DNA from: Scatophagus argus
Lineage: Eukaryota > Chordata > Actinopteri > Scatophagidae
DNA length: 64,000 bases
Direction: 5' to 3'
Assembly (NCBI RefSeq): GCF_020382885.2
Contig: NC_058503.1
Location: forward strand, 17,245,535-17,309,534
The notes under the pieces are model-generated. The model had not been told where the DNA came from. It saw nothing but the letters and a program-made list of their open reading frames with translations, and made no database searches. Of this stretch, positions 35,841-47,772 are shown in pieces (the stretch's first letter is position 1; each line of letters begins with the position of its first letter). The position numbers were made by a program, and so were the translations under genes.

Positions 35841-37114
35841 CTGAGTGAGACTGAAATTATTCCACAATGCAAAAGATGAACATGAAAAAGTTACATTTCT
35901 TATATTTTAATCTACAAACTACTACTGCCCCCCAACTGCGTTTATTTATTGTTATTTTATTTTTTTCCCCCAAAAGTTAGCTTTCCCCAGCCACACTAAG
36001 CGTGAGATTTTCCAACTTTATCTGCTCTGAAAAAAATTGAATTTCTGAGTAAAAAAAGAGAAATGGGTTGTCAAATTCAGTCAGCTTTGTGTTTCAAAAG
36101 TAACAGTGTCTTTTTTGAGATAGATAGTCATTTACCTAAATCTGTGAAAGCACATGTGTCGCCCTGACAGGATTCCACAGTTGTATAACAGATAAAGCAC
36201 ATTGCCAAATAAGAGAATCTGGTAGTGTTGTTTGTGTCACTGTCCCATAAATCTGAACTAACTTTACTTCTTCCTCTAATTACTGTATTCTCCTTCTTAA
36301 TTCATTTGAATGAGTTAATAACTGAGAAACTCAATTAACTCAGTTTTACAGCCAGTGCAGTAGTTGCTCTTAATTTCTGAGGGAAATACAAGCTGGAACC
36401 AAGAGTAAAATTCCATGAATTACACAGTTGTTTGATGTTATCATCCCCCTCCAAAGAGGAGGGTGTTGGTGTCTTGTTACAGCTCGCTTTGCACGATATG
36501 GGTCTGTTGACAATGGGTATAGGTATACGTGTTCGCGTGTGACTAGAGAGAGTGAAAAAATGTGTTATTGGCCCATTACGCACGCATGTGTCTGTTTTTC
36601 AGAGCGAGGAGAGAAGGAGCAGCAAAGTAAACAGAGAAACCTTTGTACCAGTCATTAGTATTGCAGGCTGCAAGCAAGCAGAGCTACAGTGACTTACATA
36701 TGTTACAGACTGTAAGCTACTGGAGTAAATAATTTCATGTACAAACAAAAACTTCCATTAACATATTGAATAAATGCAATAAAGAATATATTTTCTTACC
36801 AATGATATCTCTCATCTATGCTAAGATATTTCAGTGGCTAAACATACTATATTTATGCTTAGACTGCACTATTTTACAAAAGAACAGATCTGTCTCGCAG
36901 CTTGAGAATGTAAAAAGTGAAGGTTTCACCATGTCACTTGCAAATCTGTTGAAAATAAGTAAATACACTAAGCATCGACAGGAAAGACCTGAATTAAAAG
37001 GAAAATATCCAACTTCCAGTAAGAAAATAATTAACTGGAGACAAACTTTGAACTCCAGACCTCTCTACAAATTCCATTGGCAATCTCCACTCTCTCTCCG
37101 CCTTCCGGTGGTTG

Positions 37115-37121
37115 TATAATA
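37115..37121 (+). promoter_or_regulatory. TATA-like box of UGT copy 1
   Basis: TATAATA lies 139 bases before the ATG, in a segment strongly similar to the upstream regions of copies 2 and 3. In those copies the box is the fuller TATATAATA. Confidence 0.6.
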
Positions 37122-37253
37122 GCCTGTCTGCAAAAAGCAGCTTTTGCTACCTCGAGAATTTAAACAAATACTTCCTCACGCACGCACATAAAGACACAGC
37201 AAGAGTTACGACCAGCTCTTACAACAGCCAGCTTGCAGTACAGAGAGGAGGCA

Positions 37254-40200
37254 ATGAGAAGTGGGGTGTGGTTTCCTACACTGGGGCTGGTGGCCTGGCT
37301 GTGCTGCCTCAGTCTGGGGCCCGTTCAGGGGGGGAAGGTGCTGGTTCTGCCTGTGGATGGGAGCCACTGGCTCAGTATGAAGATACTTGTGAAGGAGCTC
37401 AGAAACAGAGGCCACGAGATGTTGGTGCTGGTGCCTGAAAGCAGCTTGTTGATAAAAGGCTCAGAGAGCTACAAGACTGAGATCTACCAAGTGCCCTATA
37501 CCAATGCTGAGCTGGATAAAAGCTTCAGTGAACTGAGGGACGGAGTGTTTGTCAAGAACCCAGAAATCACAGATCTGTTTGTCAACGTGCAACGGTTAAT
37601 TGACTTTACTTCCCTGCAGGTAAAAGGCTGCAAGAGTTTGCTGGACAACCAGTCTCTAATGAGTCGACTGAGGGAAGAGAAATTCGACCTTGTGCTTACG
37701 GACCCTTTCCTTCCATGCGGCCCCATCCTGGCTCACATCTTTTCCATTCCAGCTGTTTATTTCCTGCGAGGACTTCCATGTGAACTGGATATAAAGGCTA
37801 ACCAGTGCCCCACTCCTCCTTCCTATGTTCCTGTGTTCTTCTCTGGCAATACAGACGTCATGACCTTCCCACAGAGAGTCAAGAACATGGTCACGTCTTT
37901 TGTGGAGTCCTACTTGTGCAAAATAATCTATGCCAATTTTGATGATCTGGCCATCAGCTATTTAGGAGACGACATGACTTACAAGAACCTTATTAGTCAG
38001 GGTGCTTTCTGGCTCCTCAGATATGACTTTTCTTTTGAATGGCCCAAACCAGTCATGCCAAACATGGCTTTTATTGGAGGTATCAACTGTGCAAAGAAAG
38101 CTCCTCTGCCAGCAGTGAGTATTTAAGGCAAATCATCTATACTTGCTTTGTGTTTAGAGACCTAAAACGCTGATACAATGAACACTACAATGCAAATCAG
38201 GAAAGCACCCCCAATCAATAATTTTATATGAACAGTTGACCAATGACAGTGTATGATGTGAGAGAGCTTGCTTGTAGTGATGAACCCGTGGGGAACTGTC
38301 ACAGTTCTGCACCTCTACAAAACATTTCACTCCTTTAGCTCATTGTTGTGGTTCCACCGGCCACATGCTCGGCTCTTGTCATCATCTTTTCTTCAGCAGC
38401 AGCAACTATTTTGAGCTATTCTCCACACAAAATACTCTGACAAAGGTGGCAACTTATCAATGAAAGTCATGGATGATCTACTTTTTACAGAGCCAGACAT
38501 TTAAATCGGTGGTGATTAAAGGAAGTGAAGTAATGGTGGTAAAGGAAGGTATTGTTGGGTAGATACTGTATTGTGGTCAGAGAGGATGTAATTACAAATG
38601 CAAACAAAAGGCAGGAGAAAGAGCATATGCACTGTGTACACTTGTCAAGTGTGCTCTGAAGGGAACAGCTGTGTGAGAGACAAGCACTTTGTCTGCATGT
38701 AATCAAATCAAAATAATAATTAAAAAAAATACACAGTTTATAGGTCATTGTATGAACATTATACAACACATAACACATTCAGTAATCATTTACTTCCAGT
38801 ACCTTTAAATTGTATATGGAGATAAAGAGATTATTCTGAGGAGCAAAACACTGGTGTTGAAATGATTACAAAGACTGTTTTGACTGATAATTTTGATTTA
38901 TTAAATGTCGGCTCATTATATTGTGAAAGAACAGGTTCGCCTACCCTTCAGGAAGATTCAGTGTGTGAAATTTGAGCCAGCAAAAGCACATGAACTTTGA
39001 CCAGCGTCTAACAAAACAAATGGGGGTCGAAAATACTCTACAAAGGCAAACATATTGTGGCTCTGAGATTACATAAAATAAAGGGGTAAATTCATGCTGA
39101 ACCCATCCTGAATTCAATATACTGTATTTCAATTCAGCATATGCAAATAATGCAATTAATGCATAACAGCAGATCTCAGGTGGAAATGATATTTGACTCC
39201 ACCTTAAAATAAACATGTAGTCATTGGTCATTGCCCAGTAGATATAATCTTTTATTATAAACAAACATCCACATACAATTTTTTTGTCACGTTTCTTTTT
39301 TGTGCCTTTTTCAACTTCCATGCAGGACTTGCAGGAGTTTGTGGATGGCTCAGGAGAAGATGGATTTATTGTCTTCACCCTGGGCTCAATGGTGGCCACC
39401 ATGCCTGAGGAGAAGGCTAAACAGTTCTTTGATGCCTTTCGGCAAATGCCTCAAAGGGTAACAAAACAGCTTGAATCATCTCACTTAACTCAGTATCCTA
39501 CTATCCTCCATGCCAGATATCTCTGCTAAATTTTGTTAGACTTTGTTAAACATACAGCAGAAGTTTAACAGCAAACGCTTACACATTGATCAAGAGATTG
39601 TCAAACCCTGCATAGACGCTGAAGCATCAGTCAGTTAGAACTACAGGATTTTGTCCTTTGCCTTATCTTATTGTAAACATGCCAAAGTCTCACTTTGTTA
39701 CTTAAATATTTTGCATATAAAATGAAGAAATTTTATATTTCAGGTTGTGTGGAGATACACTGGAAAGCCACCCACAGATGCACCCAAGAATGTCAGACTT
39801 ATGAAATGGTTACCTCAGAATGACCTCCTTGGTGTGTATATATGAAGTGCTGTTGTCATGTCATACATCATACCATTCAAACTAAGCAAAGTATATTCCA
39901 ATGAAATCACCTACAGTTGGTTTGTGGTGCACTGGACCTCTGACTGTGGCTATTGTACTCCTCAGCCCATCCCAAAGCTAAAGTCTTCATCACTCATGGA
40001 GGCACCCACGGAATCTACGAGGGGATCTGTAATGCTGTACCCATGTTGATGTTTCCATTGTTTGGGGACCAGGGGGACAATGTGAACCGCATGACGGCCC
40101 GCGGTGTGGCAGAGAAACTGAGTATTTTTGATGTGACGACTGAACAGCTATTGGCTGCACTGAATAAAATCATCCATGACAAAAGGTAAGATGGAAATCC

Positions 40201-41168
40201 GAAAATTCCTTGTCGGTACAAATTAAAGGTGCCCTGTGGAGTCATGTTTCATGTTATGTTTTCAAGCTGTAACATCATAGCAACATCCTCTGCCCGTCAA
40301 CCCTCACATCAACTAAGGAAAAACTCCCAAAAAAAACCTTTAACAAGGAAAAAAATGTGAGAAACCTCTGGGTGAGCAACAGAGGAGGAATCCCTCACCC
40401 AGGACGGCAGGCGTGCAATGGATGTTGTACAGGCAGGAAAGCAGTTAACAATATGAGATATGGGATAGATGGGGAATGTTCAGTCAGGGGAGAGCTGATG
40501 GAGGCAGATGGAGGCAGGTCCTGGTGGGCAGGCTGGGCCATGGACAGCAAGGAATGGCAAAAAATGGAAAAAAAAACCCCATGACTTGTTTTTTGTGTTA
40601 TTTGAAAGTCATGTGCTTATATTTATAATAATTACTGCTAAAATGTTTTGTTAACTTGCACCCTACCCTTTGTAATCATTTCAATGTTGCAACTGACATC
40701 AATAAACTAACTATAATTTGTATTGCTGTGTTCTATGTTACATAGCTGGGCAGTCTGTCTCAAGAGTTGGCATGCCTTTTTAAGCCTGTCAAATGTGTAG
40801 CAAAGCAAAGTAATAATAATAATTGTAATAATAATGATGATGATGCTTTTAACTTTTAACTTGTTAAAATATCACTTCTCCCCAGTTACAAAGAGAAGAT
40901 AGTGAAGCTGTCTCAGATACACCTGGACCGTCCTGTTCAGCCTTTGGACTTGGCTGTTTTCTGGACTGAGTTCGTCATGAGACACAAAGGAGCCGCACAC
41001 CTCAGGGTAGCTGCACACGACTTAAACTGGATTCAGTACCACTGCCTGGATGTGATCGGCTTTCTTGCCTTCATTCTCCTAACTGTTCTGTGGGTGATGC
41101 TAAAATGCTGCTTGTTTTGTACTCGCAAGTGTTTGAAGAAGGGGACTGCAAAGAAAAAGAAGGAGTAG
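37254..41168 (+). CDS. UDP-glucuronosyltransferase, UGT1 type, copy 1 (complete)
   Basis: Exons 37254-38114, 39326-39457, 39744-39831, 39966-40185 and 40886-41168 join in frame (861+132+88+220+283 nt, 527 residues). The sizes of exons 2-4 (132, 88, 220) are the classic UGT1/UGT2 sizes. UGTs transfer glucuronic acid from UDP-glucuronate to lipophilic substrates in the ER lumen. Residues 1-26 are a signal peptide. The N-terminal acceptor domain keeps the catalytic His (H38 in DGSHW) and the Asp of LTDPFLPCG. The UGT signature ([16 protein letters not shown]...GDQ.DN) spans exons 3-4. A membrane segment ([20 protein letters not shown]) and a lysine-rich KKKKE tail that fits KKXX retrieval close the protein. 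The ATG was chosen over an upstream TTG in the same frame. A polyadenylation signal is at 41359-41364. The sequence is closest to UGT1; the exact fish symbol cannot be assigned. Confidence 0.94.
40221..40580. repeat. interspersed repeat in intron 4 of UGT copy 1
   Basis: Starting around 'aaaggtgccctgtggagt', this resembles a common fish repeat. It includes 'aaaaactccca', 'gagaaacctc', 'gagcaacagaggagg' and 'ccctcacccaggacgg' words in the expected order. It is absent from intron 4 of copies 2 and 3. Confidence 0.5.
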
Positions 41169-41559
41169 GCTTTCTAATGCAGCATTCATTAAGTTTACCA
41201 ATTCTGTAATGAAGTGCATAATGTATTTTGAAGGACTGCAATCAGGTTTTAAAACGGTTTACAGTATATGTTATTACATATGTTTGTGTGTTTAATACAT
41301 TTGTGACATGATGCTGGCAGTGTTTAATTGAAGCCATCCTCTGTTAAGCAAAAAATCAAATAAAGTTTGCTTTTTAGCTTAATGGAATCATTTGTAATGA
41401 TTACAACAGATGAAGAAAAATTCAGACACACACTTTAAACATTTTCTCACTGTGAAGTTTCACTGCCAAATGGCTGAAGTCTGTTAGTTAACAAGCTGAC
41501 AACGTGGTACTGGAGAGCGGTTCCCAATCTAGACTGCCTGAGGTCTACTGGTCAGAATG

Positions 41560-42118
41560 TCCAGAATCCAGTTGCAGAGAGAGGTGTTCGGGCCCGGAAC
41601 AGTTGTCACTGAGAACACTGGAGACCTCTTTGGCACAGCAACGATGGTAGCTGTTTTAAAGCACGTGGGAACAATGATACTGTTCTGGCAAATGTTGAAG
41701 ATGTCAGTGAAGATATCTGTGAGCAGGTCTGCCCATCCCCTGAGCGCTCTGCCAGGAATGTTGTCTGGTCCAGCAGCCTTTGGGAGTTAACTCTACATAG
41801 AGTTCTCCTCACATCAGCGGTGGAAAGACAAAGGACCTGGACACATGGAGAAGCGTGTTGTTCTGTGCCTCCAACCGTGCATAGAAGTGGTTCAGCGCAT
41901 CCGGAAGGAAGGCATCACTGTCACAGACAGGTGGAGTCCTCCTGTAGTTAGTGATGGTCTGGATGCCCTGCCACATGTGCTGAATGTCATCGCTGTTCTG
42001 AAAGTGGCTGTGGATTCTCTGGGTGCATGTACGCTTTGCCACTCTGATGACCCAGGACAGTTTGGCCCTTGCTGTTATTAGGGCAGCCCCCTCACCATCT
42101 CTGAAGGCTGAGTCTCTG
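41560..42118 (-). mobile_element. LINE reverse transcriptase fragment (non-LTR retrotransposon), unit 1
   Basis: On the minus strand, two frames carry reverse transcriptase pieces of the L2/Rex-like kind common in fish. One contains [19 protein letters not shown] and [12 protein letters not shown]; the next contains [10 protein letters not shown] and PDNIPG. Frameshifts separate them. It lies between the 3' flank of UGT copy 1 and the granzyme pseudogene fragment. A nearly identical block recurs at 51660-52158. Confidence 0.8.
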
Positions 42119-42512
42119 TATGTATGTGGGGCAATTCAAACAACAAGTTGACAATTTTAGCTGGTTTTGTAAAAAGGTCTTGCTCCTGTTGCAAGGTGCA
42201 ACCTCATCTCTTTTGTGCATGACATTTTGACCCTCACTCACAAAGTTTCTATTGTGGCAGGTGGAAAGATGACTACAAAAGGTGGTAGGGTAGTGCTACT
42301 AAGTAGTGTTACTTATTTGCAACCATGATGATCCATGCATGCTGTATCATATTTTTCTTCGCAACTATGATCCGTGAATCAGGTTGAAGGAGACCTCAGA
42401 GAAGATGCAATTCAACCAGGAGTGCAACCATATATGGAAAAAAAGACTTCAGTGCTGATCACATGATATGCACCAAATTTGGCAAAAAGAACAGAGGGTT
42501 CTGCTGGGTAAA
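42119..42512 (+). pseudogene. granzyme pseudogene fragment, unit 1
   Basis: 42119-42365 matches the 5' flank and exon 1 of the intact protease gene at about 60210-60480, including the start-codon region (ATG at 42325). It then jumps to a segment at 42383-42507 that matches the 3' half of protease exon 4 and its donor (61518-61640). Exons 2, 3 and the first half of exon 4 are missing, and a frameshift after the ATATGG motif leads to stops. The same deletion is present at 52159-52553. Confidence 0.85.
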
Positions 42513-42683
42513 TCAGTGAATAAATATACTGTATTTATGCCTAGAATGCATTATTTTACAAAAGAACAGACCTGACTCGCAACTTGAAAAGAAGAGAATG
42601 ATTAACTGGAGACAAACTTTGAACGCAAGGCCTCCTGACAAATTCCATTGGCAGTCTCCACTCTCTCTCCGCCCTCCGCTGGT

Positions 42684-42692
42684 TATATAATA
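42684..42692 (+). promoter_or_regulatory. TATA box of UGT copy 2
   Basis: TATATAATA lies 146 bases before the ATG of copy 2, in a conserved upstream block. Relative to copies 1 and 3, about 90 bases are missing a little upstream (around 42590). Confidence 0.65.
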
Positions 42693-42829
42693 GCCTGTCT
42701 GCAAAAAGCAGCCTTAACTTCCTAGAATATTTAAGTAAATACTCTCTCACACATGCACACACATAAAGACACAACAAGATCTACCACTAGCTCTTACAAC
42801 AAACAAGCTTGCAGTACAGAGAAGAGGCA

Positions 42830-45800
42830 ATGAGCAACGGGCTGTGGTTTCCTACATTGGGGCTGGTGGCCTGGTTGTGTCTGGGGCCCGTTCAGGGGGG
42901 GAAGGTGCTGGTTCCACCTATGGATGGGAGTCCCTGGCTTAGTATGAAGATACTGCTGAAGGAGCTCAGAAACAGAGGCCACGAGATGTTGGTGCTGGTG
43001 CCTGAAAGCAGCTTGTTGATGAAAGGCTCAGAGAGCTACAAGACTGAGACCTTCCAAGTGCCCTATACCAATGCTGAGCTGGATAAAAGCTTCAACGAAC
43101 TGGGCGATGTAGCCTTTGTCGAGAAGATGGAAATCACAGATCTGCTTGTCTCTGTTGAACAGTTGACTGACTTTAATTCCCGGCAGGGAAAAGCCTGCGA
43201 GAGTTTGCTGACTAACCAGTCTCTAATGAGCCGACTGAAGGAAGAGGAATTCGACCTTGTGCTTACGGACCCTTTTTTTCCATGCGGCCCCATCCTGGCT
43301 CACATCTTTTCCGTTCCAGCTGTTTATTTCCTGCGGTTACTTCCATATCACCTGGACACAGAAGTTAACCAGTGTCCCGCTCCTCCTTCCTATGTTCCTG
43401 TGTTCTTCTCTGGCAGTACAGACATCATGACCTTCCCACAGAGAGTCAAGACCATGGTCATGTATTTTGTGGAGTCCTACTTGGAAAAAGCAATCTATGC
43501 CAGTTTTGATGATCTGGCCAGAAGGTACTTAGGAGACAACATGACTTACAAGAATCTTGTTAGTCATGGTGCTTTCTGGCTTCTCAGATATGACTTTTCT
43601 TTTGAATGGCCCAAACCAGTCATGCCAAACATGGCTTTTATTGGAGGTATCAGCTGTGCAAAGAAAGCTCCTCTGCCAGCAGTGAGTATATAAAGGATTA
43701 AATTTAGGATACCAATTTTGGTGCATGCACGATACAATAATAATTAAGACTTCTGTTTCTGATTCTGATTCTGATGTAGTTGACACTACACTGCAAACTA
43801 TAAAAGAACCCCTAATCGATAATTTTATGTGAACAGTTGACCAATGACAATGTATGATGTCAAAGAGATTGCTATTTGTGATAGATATTAATGACATTAT
43901 TTTGTATTTATATATATGATTTTTGTACAAAATAATATAAAAATATTATATAAAAATACAATATATTAAAGAAAAGATTAGGATCATCTGTTGTTCAGGA
44001 AGATTCAGTGTAGAAATTTGAGCCAGAAAAAGCAAATGAACTTGGACTAGCATCTAATAAATCAAATGGGGGTTGAAAATACTCTATAAAGGCTGTGGCC
44101 AAGAGGTTTGAGAAGCGTTTCAATCAGAGACGTGTGTTTCAATCAGTGATGGGTTAAATGCAGGGAATTTCCCAGCTTGGAATTAATAAAGTATAATAAA
44201 ATTAAAAAAAAAATATTGTGCCTCTAACATTACATAAATGGGTAAATCTATGTTGAATTCAGTGTTGATGAAATGAAGTCCATTCCATATATTTCAATTC
44301 AATAATTTACAAAAAATGCATGACAGCACTTTTCAGGTGGAAGTGACATTTGGCACGACCTTAAAATGAACATTAGTCATTGCCTAGTAGATACCACCTT
44401 TTATTAAGAATATACGCTATATAGACAAAAGCATTGGGACACTGAACCATTACAGCAACAAGGACTTTAATGATATTTCAATCTAAATACATAAAAAAGC
44501 TTTATAGCTGTAACAGCTTCCACTCTTCTGTCTTGTGGAAAGTGTCCCCACTTTCCACAAGACAAGTGTTTCTATGGGAATTTTCAGCCATTCATGAAGT
44601 AGAACATTTGTGATGTCGGACAAAAGTCCTGGATCACAATCTCCATTCTAGTTAATCCCAAAGGTGTTCAGTGGTGTTGATGTCAGTGCTCTGTGCTGGT
44701 CAGTCAAGTTCTTCCACATCAAACTCATCCAACTTTGTCTTTATGGAGCTTTGGTTTGTGCACTGGGACACAGTCATGCTGGACTAGAAACACAAAGTGT
44801 TTTGTCACAAAGCTGGAAGCATAGCATTGTCCAACATGTCTTGGTATGCTGACGCATTAGGATTTTGCTTCACTTGAAGCAAGGGGTTGAGCACAACCCC
44901 TGAAAACATTCCCATCCCAGGACTTTCATCAATATAGTGTACATCCGCACACTCAACAAACTGAGAATTTGTTGTACATATTTCTTGGAGTCATTTTTGT
45001 GCCTTTTTCAACTTCCATGCAGGACTTGCAGGAGTTTGTGGATGGCTCAGGAGACGATGGATTTATTGTCTTCACCCTGGGTTCAATGGTGCCCTCCATG
45101 CCTGAGGAGAAGGCTAAACAGTTCTTTGATGCCTTTCGGCAAATACCTCAAAGGGTAATAAAATCGCTTGAATCATTTTACTCAACTTAATATCCTACAT
45201 CAGTGGGTGCAAATAACTCTGCTAACTTTCTCACAAGTACAGCAGTCATTTACACATTAATCAAGATATTATCAGACTCTGCATAGAGGTTAAAGCCCCA
45301 GTCAGTTAGAACTACAGGACTTTGTCCCTTGCCTTACCTTATAAAAAGCATGTCAAGCTCATTTTGTTGCATGAATACATTGCATATCAAATATTAAAAA
45401 TGAAGAGGTTTTATATTTCAGGTTGTGTGGAGATACACTGGAAAGCCACCCATAGATGCACCCAAGAATGTCAGACTTGTGAAATGGTTACCTCAGAATG
45501 ACCTCCTTGGTGTGTATATATGTGCTGTTGTCATGCTTTAAATCATACTATTCAACCTAAGCAAAGTATATTCTAATGAAATCACCTACAGTTGGTTTGT
45601 GGTGCACTGGACCTCTGACTGTGGCTATTGTACCCCTCAGCCCACCCCAAAGCTAAAGTCTTCATCACTCATGGAGGTATCCACGGAGTCTACGAGGGGA
45701 TCTGTAATGCTGTACCCATGTTGATGTTTCCATTGTTTGGAGACCAGAAGGACAACGTGATCCGCATGACGGCCCGTGGTGTGGCAGAGAAACTGAGTAT

Positions 45801-46456
45801 TTTTGATGTGACGACTGAACAGCTATTGGCTGCACTGAATAAAATCATCCATGACACAAGGTAAGATGGAAATCCAAGTTTTTATTTGCAGTTTACTCCA
45901 TCTTTGGACCAACATAAATCAGGGCTGTTCGAAGTCTGCCAGATGTTTCAAGCAAATAATAATACTATTAATAATAATTTAATTACATTATATGCTGATT
46001 TATTATTTATGAGATAAAAATACTCACCAAAAAGTTTAAGGGGTTTGTGTACCACATTTATCGAGTAGGTGATAACATAGTTTCATTAATCTATTCTGTG
46101 AGATTATACTGTATACAATAGATCAAAAGAGTAGATCATAATTTTAACTTGTCAAATTATCACTTCTCCCCAGTTACAAAGAGAAGATAGTGAAGCTGTC
46201 TCAGATACACCTGGACCGTCCTGTTCAGCCTTTGGACTTGGCTGTTTTCTGGACTGAGTTCGTCATGAGACACAAAGGAGCCGCACACCTCAGGGTAGCT
46301 GCACACGACTTAAACTGGATTCAGTACCACTGCCTGGATGTGATCGGCTTTCTTGCCTTCATTCTCCTAACTGTTCTGTGGGTGATGCTAAAATGCTGCT
46401 TGTTTTGTACTCGCAAGTGTTTGAAGAAGGGGACTGCAAAGAAAAAGAAGGAGTAG
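42830..46456 (+). CDS. UDP-glucuronosyltransferase, UGT1 type, copy 2 (complete, catalytic His replaced by Pro)
   Basis: Exons 42830-43681, 45023-45154, 45422-45509, 45641-45860 and 46174-46456 join in frame (524 residues). All splice sites are GT-AG. The protein has a signal peptide (1-23), an acceptor domain with LTDPFFPCG, the UGT signature, a membrane segment and a lysine tail as in copy 1. The N-terminal motif reads DGSPW, so the position of the catalytic His is Pro35 (codon CCC at 42932-42934, CAC in copy 1). Human UGT1A4 has Pro at the equivalent site and favours N-glucuronidation. Intron 1 carries a SINE remnant and a Tc1 relic that copy 1 lacks. A polyadenylation signal is at 46659-46664. 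Exon 5 matches copy 1 almost perfectly. No disabling change was found. Confidence 0.93.
44092..44207 (+). repeat. internally deleted tRNA-SINE in intron 1 of UGT copy 2
   Basis: GCTGTGGCCAAGAGGTTTG and GATGGGTTAAATGCAG match the head and tail of the fuller SINE at 56841-57186, with the middle lost. The same remnant is in copy 3 near 54205-54315. Copy 1 lacks it. Confidence 0.7.
44414..44941 (-). mobile_element. Tc1-like relic in intron 1 of UGT copy 2
   Basis: The left end has CTATATAGACAAAAGCATTGGG and the right end TATAGTGTA. The internal sequence is a degraded Tc1 transposase on the minus strand, of the same family as 32930-33388. The element contains a perfect hairpin at 44530-44563. The site is uninterrupted in copy 1. 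Confidence 0.75.
44530..44563. repeat. perfect 15-bp inverted repeat with 4-base loop
   Basis: The arm GTCTTGTGGAAAGTG (44530-44544) and its exact reverse complement (44549-44563) flank the loop TCCC. The hairpin lies inside the Tc1 relic of intron 1 and is repeated near 54640-54675 in copy 3. Confidence 0.9.
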
Positions 46457-46664
46457 GCTTTCTAATGCAGCATTCATTAAGTTTACCAATTCTGTAATGA
46501 AGTGCATAATGTATTTTGAAGGACTGCAATCAGGTTTCAAAATGGTTTACAGTATATGTTATTACATGTGTTTGTGTGTTTAATACATTTGTGACATTAC
46601 ATACATTTGTGTTTATGATGTGTTTAATTGAAGCCATCCTCTGTTAAGCAAAAAATCAAATAAA

Positions 46665-47327
46665 GTTTGCTTTTTAGCTTTATGGAATCATTTGTAATGA
46701 TTATAACACATGAAGAAAAATTCAGACACACACTTTAAACATTTTCTCACTGTGAAGTTTCACTGCCAAATGGCTGAAGTCTGTTAGTTAACAAGCTGAC
46801 AACATGTAAAATAGGGCCTTCAGCCAGTAATTCAAATATCATTATTAAAACTGCAAGGGTACTATAATGTTTGTTGAATTCACAAGAGATTTCATGAACT
46901 CACATATTTAAATTTGGCTTTTCCATTTGTTTAACTGAAACAGTGGACAGACAGCCTATTCTTCTTCATGTCATCATCTTGTGGGATTGTTCCCTCAGAT
47001 AAATACAACACCTGGAGGCTGATAAATAGTAATCTTTTGTTTCTCCTCACATGTTTATGGTGTGAATACCATTGATCAATCATGTTTGAAAAATCTACAT
47101 GGGGAGCGAAAAGGGAACTGAAATGTATCAGCTATATCTTAGTCAAGATGTCATCTGGACTCAAAACACCTAAAAACAACCAAAGCAACCAAAGCTGTGG
47201 AGACACATCATCCAACAGGCTGCTAACCTGCCTTAGAAGAACGTTTATTGGAGACAGTCTTCATTTTCTCCACCTGAGATAGTGTGTGGTTATATTGTAG
47301 CTTCAAGAGAACATAGGACCACAGATA
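46665..47327. other. 3' flank of UGT copy 2
   Basis: AT-rich sequence homologous to the flanks of copies 1 and 3 and ending at the Tc1 insertion. No gene is seen. A 66-codon frame at 47082-47282 is also present after copy 3 but has no recognisable motif and no splice context. Confidence 0.5.
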
Positions 47328-47772
47328 CAGTGGTATGAAAAAGTTTGGGCACCCCTGATCATTTTCAGGATTTTCCTTTATAAATCATTGGTTGTTCGGA
47401 TCAGCAATTTCAGTTAAATATATCATATAGCAGACAAACACAGTGATATTTCAGAAGTGAAATGAAGTTTATAGGATTAACAGAAAATGTGCAATAATTA
47501 CTTAAACAACATTAGGCAGGTGCATAAATTTGGGCACCACAACAGAAAAATGACATCAATATTTCGTAGATCCTCCTTTTGCAGAAATAACAGCCTCTAA
47601 ACGCTTCCTATAGCTTCCAATGAGGGTCTGGAGTCTGGTTGAAGGTATTTTTGACCATTCTTCTTTACAAAAAATCTCCAGTTCAGTCAGATTTGATGGT
47701 TTCCGAGCATGGGCAGCCCGCTTTAAATCACACCACAGATTTTCAATAATGTTCAGGTCTGGGGACTGAGAT

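Larger units (their letters stand above)
30260..37100. other. gene-poor region between nxph2 promoter and the first UGT gene
   Basis: No coding exon is supported. The region contains a T-rich repeat with pentanucleotide tandem tracts (31440-31950), a Tc1 relic (32930-33388) and a degenerate GACC/GGTC-rich repeat (about 35610-35840). The rest is AT-rich DNA in which I see nothing specific. Confidence 0.5.
41620..47276 (+). repeat. segmental duplication, left copy (LINE fragment, granzyme pseudogene, UGT copy 2)
   Basis: This block is repeated almost base for base at 51660-58133, starting in the LINE fragment and running through the granzyme pseudogene, UGT promoter, all five exons and introns and the 3' flank. 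Homology then diverges near CTCCACCTG. Patchy similarity continues further (49503-49625 with 58851-58975; 50930-51125 with 59500-59700). Confidence 0.85.

Noticed and set aside
37233-37253. Upstream start of the UGT frames (TTG seven codons before the ATG)
   Set aside because: TTG is not used as a start in this context. The ATG at 37254 begins a normal signal peptide, and the same holds for copies 2 and 3.
42830-46456. UGT copies 2 and 3 as pseudogenes because of the missing catalytic His
   Set aside because: All exons, splice sites, signature motifs and tails are intact, and human UGT1A4 works with Pro at this site.
47082-47282. A small gene repeated after UGT copies 2 and 3 (47082 and 57941)
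   Set aside because: It is duplicated only as part of the segmental duplication. The frame ends differ, and there is no recognisable motif or splice signal.
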